Below, in pieces: positions 18,019 through 26,620 of a stretch of 64,000 nucleotides of DNA. The notes under the pieces are model-generated. The model had not been told where the DNA came from, searched no databases, and worked only from the letters and a program-made list of their open reading frames with translations. Origin of the DNA: Flavobacteriales bacterium (GTDB lineage: Bacteria > Bacteroidota > Bacteroidia > Flavobacteriales > Flavobacteriaceae); NCBI GenBank assembly GCA_017303755.1, contig JAFLBS010000008.1:84935-148934 (forward strand), written 5' to 3'. Each line of letters begins with the position of its first letter. The first letter of the stretch is position 1. The position numbers and the translations under genes are program-made.

Positions 18019-18387
18019 ATGAACATACAACAACTTTACGAATTTTGCCTCTCAAAAAAAGGTGTCACCGAGCACTTTCCGTTTGATGAAGATACATTGG
18101 TGTTTAAAGTAGGCGGAAAAATGTTTTGTTTGACCTCTTTAAAAGAATGGGAAAAAGGAACACCATCACTCAATTTGAAATGTGATCCCGAACAAGCCGA
18201 AGAACTTCGAGCGCAATATGACGCCATAAAACCGGGTTATCACATGAGCAAAGTACATTGGAACACCATCGATTTTAATAGCGATGTTTCGGATAAAATG
18301 ATGTGCGAATTCATCAATCACTCCTACGATTTGGTTTTTAGAAGTTTAACGAAAAAAATCCAAAATGAAATTAACGACATGATGTAA
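18019..18387 (+). CDS. MmcQ/YjbR family protein
   Basis: Protein of 122 residues. FCLSKKGVTEHFPFDEDTLVFKVGGKMFCLTSL at the start and PGYHMSKVHWNTI in the middle are family hallmarks. The fold resembles a double-wing DNA-binding domain, but the function in bacteria is unknown. The short gap before it is filled by CTGTGACTGCGACTGC-type simple repeats, also present at 15500-15545. Confidence 0.9.
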   Translation: MNIQQLYEFCLSKKGVTEHFPFDEDTLVFKVGGKMFCLTSLKEWEKGTPSLNLKCDPEQAEELRAQYDAIKPGYHMSKVHWNTIDFNSDVSDKMMCEFINHSYDLVFRSLTKKIQNEINDMM

Positions 18388-18428
18388 ATTTTTTGTCGAA
18401 CTGTCGAAGCAATTTGAAAATTAGGCAT

Positions 18429-18436
18429 TACTTTTG
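18429..18436 (+). promoter_or_regulatory. Bacteroidota -7 element TACTTTTG
   Basis: Exact TAnnTTTG, 70 bases before ATG 18507. It suggests that the PH/SHOCT gene has its own promoter. No -33 TTG at 17-23 bases. Confidence 0.4.
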
Positions 18437-18506
18437 TGAAGAAAGAAAGTGAAATTTTTGAAACTCAGTCACTCAGCGACTCAGTTTCTCAGCAACTCTA
18501 AAAAAC

Positions 18507-19232
18507 ATGATAGACAATCTAAAAAAAATACTAAACGAAGACCAAGATCCAAAAGCGATTGAAAAAATCACTTCTAAATTGAGCAATTTGTTAATGAACA
18601 ACGAAGAAGTGGGTTACATTGCTGTACAAAAAAAACCAGCAGTAACTATACTTCCCGACAGTATTGTGGTGACCAATAAACGAATCATTTTATGCAAACC
18701 TAAAAACTTAGGCTTGTCAATGGAATTCATCGATTACGATTGGGATGATATTGCTGCGAGTTTTGTTAAAGAAGGAATTTTGGGTGCCGATTTTACTTTT
18801 TCGACCAAATCGGATTTGACGCACACGGTGGATTATTTGCCGAAAAATCAAGCGCGAAAATTATATACTTATGCTAAAGAACAATTGGATTTATTAAAAA
18901 ATCCTGTAGCATTTTCTGCTCCAGTTGTAGAAGAAATAAAACCAGTTGAAGTTGCAGAAACTCAACCCGAAATTGCAGAAGAAGTGGTTGAAGAATTCGA
19001 AACAGAAGAAGTAACTAATTTTGCCGAAATTATTCCAGTGGCCCAATCGGGTTATCGTGATGAAAAACAACATCCTGACGAACAGCCTGAATCAACCGAA
19101 AGAAAATTGAGTGATTTATCGCAAGACGAACTTTTTGAAAAGTTACAGAATTACAAAAAGTTATTGGATAACGGTTTGATTATGCAAGGCGAATACGATG
19201 CTTTGAAGAAGGAAATTCTGAGCCACATGTAG
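18507..19232 (+). CDS. PH-domain protein with C-terminal SHOCT-like motif
   Basis: Protein of 241 residues. Residues about 20-125 look like a bacterial PH domain (ITSKLSNLLMNNEEVGYIA ... DSIVVTNKRIILCKPKN ... FIDYDWDDIAA). A Glu/Val-rich linker follows (about 130-190). The last 40 residues, LFEKLQNYKKLLDNGLIMQGEYDALKKEIL, match the SHOCT pattern (short C-terminal oligomerisation helix pair). No signal peptide. Such proteins are widespread and of unknown role. A terminator follows at 19288. Confidence 0.82.
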   Translation: MIDNLKKILNEDQDPKAIEKITSKLSNLLMNNEEVGYIAVQKKPAVTILPDSIVVTNKRIILCKPKNLGLSMEFIDYDWDDIAASFVKEGILGADFTFSTKSDLTHTVDYLPKNQARKLYTYAKEQLDLLKNPVAFSAPVVEEIKPVEVAETQPEIAEEVVEEFETEEVTNFAEIIPVAQSGYRDEKQHPDEQPESTERKLSDLSQDELFEKLQNYKKLLDNGLIMQGEYDALKKEILSHM

Positions 19233-19287
19233 ATTTAACCACTAAGGCACTAAGGTTTTTCACTAAGTGCACAAAGTTTAATAAATG

Positions 19288-19321
19288 AAATCCCAGCATT
19301 AACTATGTTGGGATTTTTCTT
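19288..19321 (+). terminator. Terminator of the PH/SHOCT gene
   Basis: Twelve-pair stem AAATCCCAGCAT/ATGTTGGGATTT (one G-U), 5-base loop and T-run. It is preceded by a CACTAAGGCACTAAGG-type intergenic repeat (19240-19280). Confidence 0.75.
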
Positions 19322-19418
19322 TGTGTTTTAGAGGTTAACAAAAAATGCCTTTATGTAACAATTGATACTTTTTAAAAGCTAAGAACGAGCTAATTTTATA
19401 CTGTTAAAATCAATAATC

Positions 19419-20621
19419 ATGACAACAACAGTAGTAATAGGAGGAAGCTTTGCCGGGATGACAGCAGCACTCGAAATCAAACGAAAAGGGAAAGACGAAC
19501 ATAAAGTAATTCTGATTGATAAATCACCACTTTTTTTATTCATTCCGTCACTGATTTGGATTCCGTTTAAACGAAGAGAAATGAAGGATATTTCTTTTAA
19601 AAAAGAAGGAATTCTAAAAGCAAAAGGCGTCGATTTTGTTCACGCTGAAGCGTTGTCTGTAGACACCGAAACTCAAATTGTAAAAACAGATAAAGGCGAT
19701 TTCACATACGATAATCTGGTAGTCGCGACTGGACCAAAAGTGAATTTTGATGTAGCTCCAGGCGTTGCTGAATTTTCGCATTATGTCGGAACTCCAAATG
19801 GTGCAATGAAATTGAGAACCGCTTTAGAAGAATTCAAAAAAAATCCGGGTCCAATTGTAATTGGAGCAACCCAAAATGCAGGTTGTATGGGCGCAGCATA
19901 TGAATTTTTATTCAACGTTGAAAAATGGTTGCGCGAACAAAATATTCGTAAAAAAGTCGATTTGTATTGGATAACACCCGAAGATTATTTAGGCCATTTC
20001 GGAATTGACGGAATGCCAATGGGAGAAACCATGCTGAAAACCTTCATGAAAATGTTCAACATTCATTATCGTACTCAAGTTGCAGTGAAAGAAGTAACCA
20101 AAGACAGTGTGATTCTTTCTACTGGAGAAGTACTTAAAAGCAGTTTAACTCAGTTGATGCCGCCGTTTATTGGTGTTGATTTTGTTCGAAATTCACCTTC
20201 ACTTACACCAACAGCTAATGGTTATATTCCTGTAGAAGATACGTACCAACATAAACAACTCAAAAACGTTTGGGCAGCCGGAATTGCTGTTCAGGTGGAT
20301 TTGCCTTTTACCTGTAAAAATATTCCGTTTGCAGCGCCAAAAACAGGTTATCCTTCTGATGAAACAGGCAAAATTGTCGCAGAAAATATTGTACGAGTGG
20401 CCAAAGGAAGAACCGATTTAAAACACAAAGCATGGGGAAAAATTCCAGGATTGTGTATTATGGATGCGGGTAAAAAAGAAGTAATCATTTTTTCAAATCA
20501 TTTGTTCAAACCGCGAACCTTTGCCATTATGATTCCGAATGTATTGTACGATTTCAATAAAGTACTTTTAGAGAAATATTTTATGTGGAAAAGCCGAAAA
20601 GGATATGCTTTCTTACCTTAG
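19419..20621 (+). CDS. FAD-dependent pyridine nucleotide-disulfide oxidoreductase, sulfide:quinone reductase-like
   Basis: Protein of 400 residues. The FAD-binding Rossmann motif is VVIGGSFAGMTAALE at residues 4-18; the second dinucleotide-site motif VVATGPKV lies near 108. Two cysteines sit where SQR enzymes carry the catalytic pair: NAGCMGAAYEF near 156 and PFTCKNIPFA near 302. PKTGYPSDETGKIVAENI matches the SQR family C-terminal half. SQR enzymes oxidise sulfide at the membrane and pass electrons to quinone; the true substrate here is inferred only from similarity. Monocistronic, with its own terminator at 20667. Confidence 0.82.
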   Translation: MTTTVVIGGSFAGMTAALEIKRKGKDEHKVILIDKSPLFLFIPSLIWIPFKRREMKDISFKKEGILKAKGVDFVHAEALSVDTETQIVKTDKGDFTYDNLVVATGPKVNFDVAPGVAEFSHYVGTPNGAMKLRTALEEFKKNPGPIVIGATQNAGCMGAAYEFLFNVEKWLREQNIRKKVDLYWITPEDYLGHFGIDGMPMGETMLKTFMKMFNIHYRTQVAVKEVTKDSVILSTGEVLKSSLTQLMPPFIGVDFVRNSPSLTPTANGYIPVEDTYQHKQLKNVWAAGIAVQVDLPFTCKNIPFAAPKTGYPSDETGKIVAENIVRVAKGRTDLKHKAWGKIPGLCIMDAGKKEVIIFSNHLFKPRTFAIMIPNVLYDFNKVLLEKYFMWKSRKGYAFLP

Positions 20622-20666
20622 TTTTTAACCGCAAAGTGCGCTAAGAAAGCGCTAAGAACGCAAAGA

Positions 20667-20696
20667 AAAACCCAACACTTCAAATGTTGGGTTTTA
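20667..20696. terminator. Bidirectional terminator
   Basis: Perfect 11-bp stem AAAACCCAACA/TGTTGGGTTTT between convergent genes, 7-base loop. Confidence 0.85.
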
Positions 20697-20749
20697 TATT
20701 TATAGTCTTCGTGAACCTTGCGGAAACTTTGCGCCATTGCGGTTAACTA

Positions 20750-21856
20750 TTACGCCTTCATCGAACGTTTTTGCTTATCCACAAATCCATCCGATTGAAG
20801 TTTGAGCAGTTCCAAAGCGCCTTTTTTCTTGTAATCATACAATTCTTTATCTTCTTTGATGTCGGCATAGACTTTATCGTAAATTTCAGCATCCGTTTTG
20901 CGTTGTAACTCACTTTGGTAGCGGTTCTGTGCCAATACATTTTTGATTCCCATTTCGGCATCTTCTTGTTTGAAATCGTATTCACCTTTGGGAGAAAGCA
21001 ATTTGGCAATAATAGGCGATGTTTCAATGGCTAGAAACAAAAGCATAATAAAGAACGAAGGCAGCCAAGGCAATTTATTCAATGCATTGATGCGTGCCAT
21101 CAAGCCATCAAAACCATCAATAATGGGTTGGGTTTCGGTGACTTTTTTGTCTAAATCGGCTTGTAAGGTTTTGGATTTTTCTTCTTTTTCTTTGATTTTG
21201 ACTGCGTTGATTGCTTTTAACGAGTCGAGTTGTTTCAAAGCGGCGTCGTGTTTTTCTCGCTTTTCTTTGTACACCGGACCTTTTCCTAATTTCTTAGTTC
21301 CCGCAGTTCCTTCTGCTTCGGTGATGAATACGGAATATAAATCGTTGACTTCTTTTTCTTTTTTGGCGATGTCGCTTTTTAGACTGTCGATTTCGGCTTT
21401 GTTTTTATCAACATCGGTTTTGAAATAATTGGTTACTTCTTTTTTATTATTCAACGCCATGGCATTTTTTTCTTTCAGTAAAACCGTTTCAATTTCTTTT
21501 TGAAAGATTTTGATTTCCAATGGTTTTGAGATTACAATGGCGATGATGATGGCCAAAGCAATACGCGGTGTAGCTTGGATGAATTCGTCTAAAAAGTTAT
21601 TGCGTTTTTTGATGGTAGAAACGATGAATCGGTCGAGATTGAAGATCAGAAAACCCCAAACGAGTCCGAAGAATACCGCGGTATACACATTGTCAAAAAC
21701 AGTGAAAAGAGCATAACTACTGGCTATGAAAGCCATAATTGCCGTAAAGAAAACCGTGGCTCCGATTCCGGCGTATTTGTTTTGTTCGCCGTTGGAACAA
21801 CCGTTCACAATGTCGGTATCGACACCCGAACACAGAATAAAAAAGCGTTTTAACAT
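20750..21856 (-). CDS. DUF4407 membrane protein
   Basis: Protein of 368 residues. It starts with the family signature LKRFFILCSGVDTDIVNGCSNGEQNKYAGIGATVFFTA; four membrane segments are visible (about 30-50, 60-80, 95-115 and 265-285). Between the third and fourth is a long charged coiled coil (about 120-255, with KKEKEVNDLYS and KEKEEKSKTLQADLDKKV). The tail is soluble. Function of the family is unknown; the topology suggests a sensor or scaffold at the inner membrane. Confidence 0.9.
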   Translation of the reverse strand: MLKRFFILCSGVDTDIVNGCSNGEQNKYAGIGATVFFTAIMAFIASSYALFTVFDNVYTAVFFGLVWGFLIFNLDRFIVSTIKKRNNFLDEFIQATPRIALAIIIAIVISKPLEIKIFQKEIETVLLKEKNAMALNNKKEVTNYFKTDVDKNKAEIDSLKSDIAKKEKEVNDLYSVFITEAEGTAGTKKLGKGPVYKEKREKHDAALKQLDSLKAINAVKIKEKEEKSKTLQADLDKKVTETQPIIDGFDGLMARINALNKLPWLPSFFIMLLFLAIETSPIIAKLLSPKGEYDFKQEDAEMGIKNVLAQNRYQSELQRKTDAEIYDKVYADIKEDKELYDYKKKGALELLKLQSDGFVDKQKRSMKA

Positions 21857-21909
21857 GGTTGATTGATTTAGGTTTCCAACACGTTGGAAGGTTGATGATG
21901 ATTGTTATA

Positions 21910-21917
21910 CAAATTTA
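21910..21917 (-). promoter_or_regulatory. -7 element TAAATTTG (minus strand)
   Basis: Exact TAnnTTTG reading leftwards, 53 bases before the DUF4407 start at 21856. No -33 TTG seen. Confidence 0.4.
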
Positions 21918-22189
21918 ACGCCAAAGTTTTTGGAATGTTGTAACTGGATGGAAATTATGTTGTTACTACGAGGTTGCGTTAAGGATAGAGGCATTGTTTG
22001 AGCTCTTTTGGCGCAGGAACGAAGCCAAAAAGCGAGTGCCGAAAGCCTGACCCAGTCTAAAAAATAGTGTTTTTATTCCGTTTTTTCCTGACTGGGAAAC
22101 GCCAAAAAGAACTAAAACACAGTAAATAAATGAGATGAGGAATCGTTTGGAATTCCTTTTTTATTACTTTTACTAAAAATCCTACGTCT
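21918..22189. other. Intergenic segment with dispersed-repeat text
   Basis: It holds GGCGCAGGAACGAAGCCAAA and an imperfect inverted pair GACCCAGTC ... GACTGGG (about 22047-22098), typical of flavobacterial interspersed repeats. No gene and no exact promoter match before the LRR protein was seen. Confidence 0.4.
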
Positions 22190-24595
22190 ATGAAACACAT
22201 TTACCTACTTTTTACGGTTTTAATTTCTGGTATTCTCCACGCTCAGATTATTACGATTCCCGATGCGAATTTTAAAGCGAAGTTATTGGAAGCGAATGCT
22301 ACTAATGGAATTGCTTATGATAGTAATTACAATTCGATTGTAGTTGATGTGAACTCTGATGGCGAAATACAATTAAGTGAAGCGCTAAATATACACAGCT
22401 TGGAAGTGATGAATAGCTCTATTTCTGATGTAACCGGAATTGCAAATTTTGTGAATCTTAAATGGTTGAATTGCCCCAATAATTCAATTACGACACTCGA
22501 TTTAGGCAGTTCAATTGTTTTAAGAGGGTTGAATGCCCATCATAATTCGTTAAGTTCTATTTCGGTGAGATTTGAAGACATTGTTGAAGGACTTGACTTA
22601 AGTTACAATAATTTGACTTCGTTTGTTTTAGAAGAAGGAAGTAATTTTTATGACTCGTTTAACTTGAGTCATAACCAGCTTTCTACTTTAGTTTTGACTA
22701 ATAGTTACATTGAATATTTTAATATTAGTTATAATAATTTAACGCAGATTCAGTTTGTTGGTGATGTTTGGTTTGATTTCTACAGCATCTTTACGCACAA
22801 TCAATTTACTTTATTGGATCTTTCTACAGCATCATTTAGTTATGATGCTCAAGTGTTTTTGGGTTATAATACAGAAGATAACGTTGTTTTTAACCCAGTT
22901 GCCAAACCCGGAAACCTAAATTACAGTTCGGACAATACCTCTTTTGATTTGGGGAATTTTCATTCCAGTACTAGTTGTGATCCTGAATTTACAGGTCAGG
23001 TTGCTATAACTGATTGCCCCAATTTACAGAATTTAATTTTTAAAAACGGGCTAGTTCATGGTTATTATACTTGTAATGAAGGCGGAACCATTTTTCAGAA
23101 TGCGTCGTTAAGTTTGAACATATCTAATTGTCCGAGTTTGAAACACATTTGCGTAGACGAAGGTACAGAGCAAGCTATTGTTCAAGCGAGAATCAATCAA
23201 ATGGGATTGCAGAATCAAGTTCAGGTAAACTCGTATTGTACGTTTACGCCGGGTGGTGAGTTTTATTCCATCAATGGAGCTACTCGTTATGATTTGAACG
23301 CGAATGGTTGTGATGGTTCCGATTTGACCGTTTCGAATCAAAAATTTACAATTACTAATGGAACGCAAACCAGTACAATTATAGCCAATGATTTAGGCGA
23401 TTTTACTATTAATGTAGGTTCGGGAACGCATACGATTACTCCAGTTGTGGAGAATCCAGCTGGTTTTACCATTTCTCCAACCAATGTAGCGGTAAATTTC
23501 CCTACGCAAAGTAGCCCGTTTTTGCAAGATTTTTGTCTAACAGCGACTGCGCCATTACACGACTTTGATATTACGTTGATTCCGTTGAACGCAGCCCGAC
23601 CCGGTTTTGATGCTCATTATAGATTGGTTTATAAAAATACAGGAAATGTTATTGATAGCGGAACGATAGTGTTGAATTATGATGACACTGTTTTGGATTG
23701 GATAAGTTCGACAGTTGCACCTTCAATCATTAACGATGCTTTGAGTTGGAGTTTTGCCGATTTAGAACCTTTTGAAACGCGAAGTATTGATGTGACCTTT
23801 AATTTAAATTCGCCAACAGAAACGCCTCCGTTGAATGGAAACAATATTTTAGGATTTACTTCTTCGATTGGTGAAAACGGTGCTCCACAACCTTTTTCTA
23901 ATCAGCATTTATTGTATCAAACCGTAGTGAATTCATTTGATCCTAACGATAAAGTATGTTTGGAAGGACAAGTTTTGGATGAAAGTTATTTGGGTGGTTT
24001 TGTTACGTATCTAATCCGATTTGAAAATACCGGAAATTTTGCGGCTCAAAATATTGTTGTAAAAGATGTAATTGACACTTCAAAATTTGAAATTAGTTCG
24101 TTGATTCCAATTGCGGGCAGTCATGATTTTTATACCCGAATTGTAGACAATAAAGTAGAATTTGTTTTTGAAAATATTAACCTTCCGTTTGATGATGCCA
24201 ATAACGATGGATTTGTTGCGTTTAAAATACAATTAGCGCCATCCGTTACTGCAGGATCTACTATTAGCAATAGTGCGAGCATCTATTTTGATTATAATTT
24301 TCCAATTGAGACACCACCTGCAGTTTCTTATGTAGGAATATTAAGTGCGGATTCGTTTGTTTTTGATGAGCAATTTATCATTTCACCTGTTCCAACTAAA
24401 AATAGTTTACAAATCAATTCAAAAAATTATTTAATTATTGAACGAGTTGAAATTTATAACCATTTAGGTCAGATTGTTCAAAGCGAAGTTGGGATTAATT
24501 CCACTATAGACGTTTCTCGACTATCAAAAGGAAGTTATTTCTTAAAGATAAGAGCTAAAGAAGGAGTATTTGTAAAGCAGTTTTTGAAAGAATAG
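22190..24595 (+). CDS. Secreted leucine-rich-repeat protein with DUF7619-like domain and T9SS sorting domain
   Basis: Protein of 801 residues with signal peptide MKHIYLLFTVLISGILHAQ. Residues about 20-60 (ITIPDANFKAKLLEAN ... VDVNSDGEIQLSEAL) form the usual cap of Bacteroidota LRR proteins. Leucine-rich repeats run to about 220 (LKWLNCPNNSITTLDL, LDLSYNNLTSF, FNLSHNQLSTL, FNISYNNLTQI). The DUF7619 domain begins near 584 (SFDPNDKVCLEG) and the T9SS type A domain near 728. It shares the C-terminal architecture of the genes at 4421 and 7492 but has a different binding module. Inference: surface-exposed protein-binding factor. Confidence 0.88.
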   Translation: MKHIYLLFTVLISGILHAQIITIPDANFKAKLLEANATNGIAYDSNYNSIVVDVNSDGEIQLSEALNIHSLEVMNSSISDVTGIANFVNLKWLNCPNNSITTLDLGSSIVLRGLNAHHNSLSSISVRFEDIVEGLDLSYNNLTSFVLEEGSNFYDSFNLSHNQLSTLVLTNSYIEYFNISYNNLTQIQFVGDVWFDFYSIFTHNQFTLLDLSTASFSYDAQVFLGYNTEDNVVFNPVAKPGNLNYSSDNTSFDLGNFHSSTSCDPEFTGQVAITDCPNLQNLIFKNGLVHGYYTCNEGGTIFQNASLSLNISNCPSLKHICVDEGTEQAIVQARINQMGLQNQVQVNSYCTFTPGGEFYSINGATRYDLNANGCDGSDLTVSNQKFTITNGTQTSTIIANDLGDFTINVGSGTHTITPVVENPAGFTISPTNVAVNFPTQSSPFLQDFCLTATAPLHDFDITLIPLNAARPGFDAHYRLVYKNTGNVIDSGTIVLNYDDTVLDWISSTVAPSIINDALSWSFADLEPFETRSIDVTFNLNSPTETPPLNGNNILGFTSSIGENGAPQPFSNQHLLYQTVVNSFDPNDKVCLEGQVLDESYLGGFVTYLIRFENTGNFAAQNIVVKDVIDTSKFEISSLIPIAGSHDFYTRIVDNKVEFVFENINLPFDDANNDGFVAFKIQLAPSVTAGSTISNSASIYFDYNFPIETPPAVSYVGILSADSFVFDEQFIISPVPTKNSLQINSKNYLIIERVEIYNHLGQIVQSEVGINSTIDVSRLSKGSYFLKIRAKEGVFVKQFLKE

Positions 24596-24610
24596 TTTAT
24601 AATCAATATT

Positions 24611-24650
24611 AAAAAATCCGTTTATTCAAATTGAGTAAACGGATTTTTTT
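24611..24650. terminator. Strong bidirectional terminator
   Basis: Perfect 14-bp stem AAAAAATCCGTTTA/TAAACGGATTTTTT with an 11-base loop, between convergent genes. Confidence 0.88.
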
Positions 24651-24657
24651 AATTCTT

Positions 24658-24690
24658 AACCCTTCGAGGGTTTTAAACCCTCGAAGGGTT
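24658..24690. repeat. 33-bp near-perfect palindrome
   Basis: AACCCTTCGAGGG and its reverse complement around TTTTAAA, ending three bases before the M20 stop. It may be a second, minus-strand terminator or a dispersed palindromic repeat. Confidence 0.6.
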
Positions 24691-24693
24691 GTT

Positions 24694-26082
24694 TTATTTA
24701 GAAAGTTCTACAAAATACTTATAAAACAACGGAATCGTTTCAATACCTTTTAAATAATTAAAAATTCCGAAATGTTCGTTAGGCGAGTGAATCGCATCCG
24801 AATCCAAACCGAATCCCATCAAAATAGTTTTTGATTTGAGTTCTTTTTCGAACAAGGCTACAATCGGAATACTTCCGCCCGAACGAACCGGAATGGCTGG
24901 AACACCAAAGGTTTCGGTATACGCTTTGTTGGCTGCTTGGTAACCAATGCTGTCAATTGGCGTTACATAACCTTGTCCGCCGTGGTGTGGTTTTACTTTT
25001 ACTTTTACCGATTTTGGAGCGATGTTTTCGAAATGTTTCGTAAACAATTCGGTGATTTCTTCCCAATCCTGATTCGGAACCAAACGCATGGATATTTTGG
25101 CAAAAGCTTTACTTGCGATAACCGTTTTTGCACCTTCACCGGTATATCCGCCCCAAATTCCGTTGACGTCTAACGTTGGACGAATCGAGTTGCGCTCGTT
25201 GGTTACATAACCTGCTTCGCCATAAATATCTTCAATGTCTAAGGCTTTTTTGTAATTGTCTAAATTGAATGGTGCTTTGGCCATTTCGGCTCTTTCTGCG
25301 GCAGTCAGTTCTTCTACTTTATCGTAAAAACCAGGAATGGTAATGTGGTTGTTTTCGTCGTGCAACGAAGCAATCATTTTGGTTAGTACATTAATCGGAT
25401 TGGCTACTGCGCCACCGTATAAACCTGAGTGTAAATCACGATTTGGCCCGGTTACTTCTACTTCTACATAACTCAATCCGCGTAAACCTGTCGTAATAGA
25501 TGGTTGTTGGTTGGAAATCATTCCCGTATCGGAAATCAAAATCACGTCGCAGCTTAATTTCTCCTGATTGCGTTCTACAAACCAGCCTAAACTTTTCGAA
25601 CCTACTTCTTCTTCGCCTTCAATCATGAATTTGACGTTGCAAGGCAAACAATTGTTGGCAATCATGTATTCGAATGCTTTTACGTGCATGTACATTTGAC
25701 CTTTATCGTCACACGAACCGCGAGCAAAAATCGCTCCTTCAGGGTGAATTTCGGTGGTTTTGATTACGGGTTCAAATGGTGGTGATGTCCATAATTCCAT
25801 TGGATCGGGCGGTTGTACATCATAATGACCGTACACCAAAACAGTGGGTAAATTTGGGTCGATGATGTGCTCGCCAAAAACGATAGGATAACCCGGAGTT
25901 TCGCAAATTTCAACCGTTTTACAACCTGCTTTTTCAAGACTTGCTTTTACGGCTTCGGCTGTGTCAATTACATCTTGTGAGTACGCGCTATCGGCACTGA
26001 CCGACGGAATTTTAAGTAATTCAATTAATTCAGAAATAAAACGTTCTTTGTTTTGTTGAACGTAGTGTTTTATGTTGTCCAT
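24694..26082 (-). CDS. M20 family dipeptidase (CNDP-like metallopeptidase)
   Basis: Protein of 462 residues from ATG 26082. The frame is open to 26136, but a well-formed promoter at 26106-26136 lies inside that extension, so the start MDNIKHYVQQNKERF is chosen. Metal-site motifs: YGHYDVQPP (first His), ARGSCDDKGQ (bridging Asp) and IEGEEEVGS (general-base Glu and metal Glu), then HSGLYGG and the C-terminal dimer domain. Family members cleave dipeptides using two zinc or manganese ions in the cytoplasm. Length is normal and no signal peptide is present. Confidence 0.92.
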   Translation of the reverse strand: MDNIKHYVQQNKERFISELIELLKIPSVSADSAYSQDVIDTAEAVKASLEKAGCKTVEICETPGYPIVFGEHIIDPNLPTVLVYGHYDVQPPDPMELWTSPPFEPVIKTTEIHPEGAIFARGSCDDKGQMYMHVKAFEYMIANNCLPCNVKFMIEGEEEVGSKSLGWFVERNQEKLSCDVILISDTGMISNQQPSITTGLRGLSYVEVEVTGPNRDLHSGLYGGAVANPINVLTKMIASLHDENNHITIPGFYDKVEELTAAERAEMAKAPFNLDNYKKALDIEDIYGEAGYVTNERNSIRPTLDVNGIWGGYTGEGAKTVIASKAFAKISMRLVPNQDWEEITELFTKHFENIAPKSVKVKVKPHHGGQGYVTPIDSIGYQAANKAYTETFGVPAIPVRSGGSIPIVALFEKELKSKTILMGFGLDSDAIHSPNEHFGIFNYLKGIETIPLFYKYFVELSK

Positions 26083-26105
26083 TGATTTAAAGTAAATGAT
26101 AATGT

Positions 26106-26136
26106 CAAATATACGAATTGAAATTTCAAATAACAA
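26106..26136 (-). promoter_or_regulatory. M20 gene promoter (TTG-N20-TATATTTG, minus strand)
   Basis: Read leftwards, TTG (26136-26134) and TATATTTG (26113-26106) are 20 bases apart. The start of transcription would be near 26102, downstream of the longer possible start codon. Confidence 0.7.
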
Positions 26137-26229
26137 AAAACAAATTTCAACATTCAGATTTTAGAATAGTGTTAGTGATGCATTGAATTTTCAATCGTAC
26201 AATTTTTTTTGTTATTTGGGATTTGTTAT

Positions 26230-26258
26230 TTGGAATTTAAAAAAAACAACTATATTTG
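26230..26258 (+). promoter_or_regulatory. tRNA-Leu promoter (TTG-N18-TATATTTG)
   Basis: TTG at 26230-26232 and TATATTTG at 26251-26258, 13 bases before the tRNA. It is the same design as the tRNA-Asp promoter. Confidence 0.8.
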
Positions 26259-26271
26259 CACTCACAATTTT

Positions 26272-26353
26272 GCGGGTATGGTGAAATTGGTAGACATGCC
26301 AGACTTAGGATCTGGTGCCGCAAGGCGTGTAGGTTCGAGTCCTATTACCCGCA
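26272..26353 (+). tRNA. tRNA-Leu (anticodon TAG)
   Basis: 82-base tRNA with a variable arm. Acceptor GCGGGTA (26272-26278) pairs with TACCCGC (26346-26352); anticodon stem CCAGA/TCTGG surrounds CTTAGGA with TAG; variable arm GTGCCGCAAGGCGT region; T-loop GTTCGAGTC. Discriminator A, CCA not encoded. Its 3' end is the integration site of two tandem elements. Confidence 0.96.
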
Positions 26354-26355
26354 CT
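26324..26355 (+). other. attL: 32-bp attachment repeat in the tRNA-Leu 3' end
   Basis: Identical over 32 bp to 57233-57264; the last 14 bases (CTATTACCCGCACT) also occur at 49731-49744. It is the left boundary of element A and of the whole 31-kb island. Confidence 0.93.
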
Positions 26356-26367
26356 GTATGAGATTAC

Positions 26368-26400
26368 AAAACCCTTAAAATCAATCTTTTAAGGGTTTTT
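26368..26400 (+). terminator. Element-borne terminator behind tRNA-Leu
   Basis: Perfect 13-bp stem AAAACCCTTAAAA/TTTTAAGGGTTTT, 6-base loop, T-run. Element A thus restores a terminator for the tRNA it interrupts. Confidence 0.88.
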
Positions 26401-26410
26401 TGTTTTCTTT

Positions 26411-26430
26411 TTTGCCGAAATTTTGCCGAA
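26411..26430. promoter_or_regulatory. Integrase arm-type sites, left end of element A
   Basis: TTTGCCGAA twice (26411-26419 and 26422-26430), period 11 bp. The same pair recurs at 49571-49590 at the other end. Confidence 0.65.
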
Positions 26431-26620
26431 TATCATCTTAAATCACTTCTATTTATTTAAGTCAACTGCTTTTCTCTAAATGAATTTACTTTAAATACCT
26501 CATTAGAGATAACATAAAGGCACACAATTTATTTAATGTTTGTTTTATAAACAAATGACATTTTATTAGGATTTCATTAAGCTTTTTTATTATTTTGAAG
26601 AAATCTTAATATAATATTTT

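Noticed and set aside
26082-26136. Longer start for the M20 peptidase
   Set aside because: The extension contains a complete promoter (26106-26136) and does not look like the family N-terminus.
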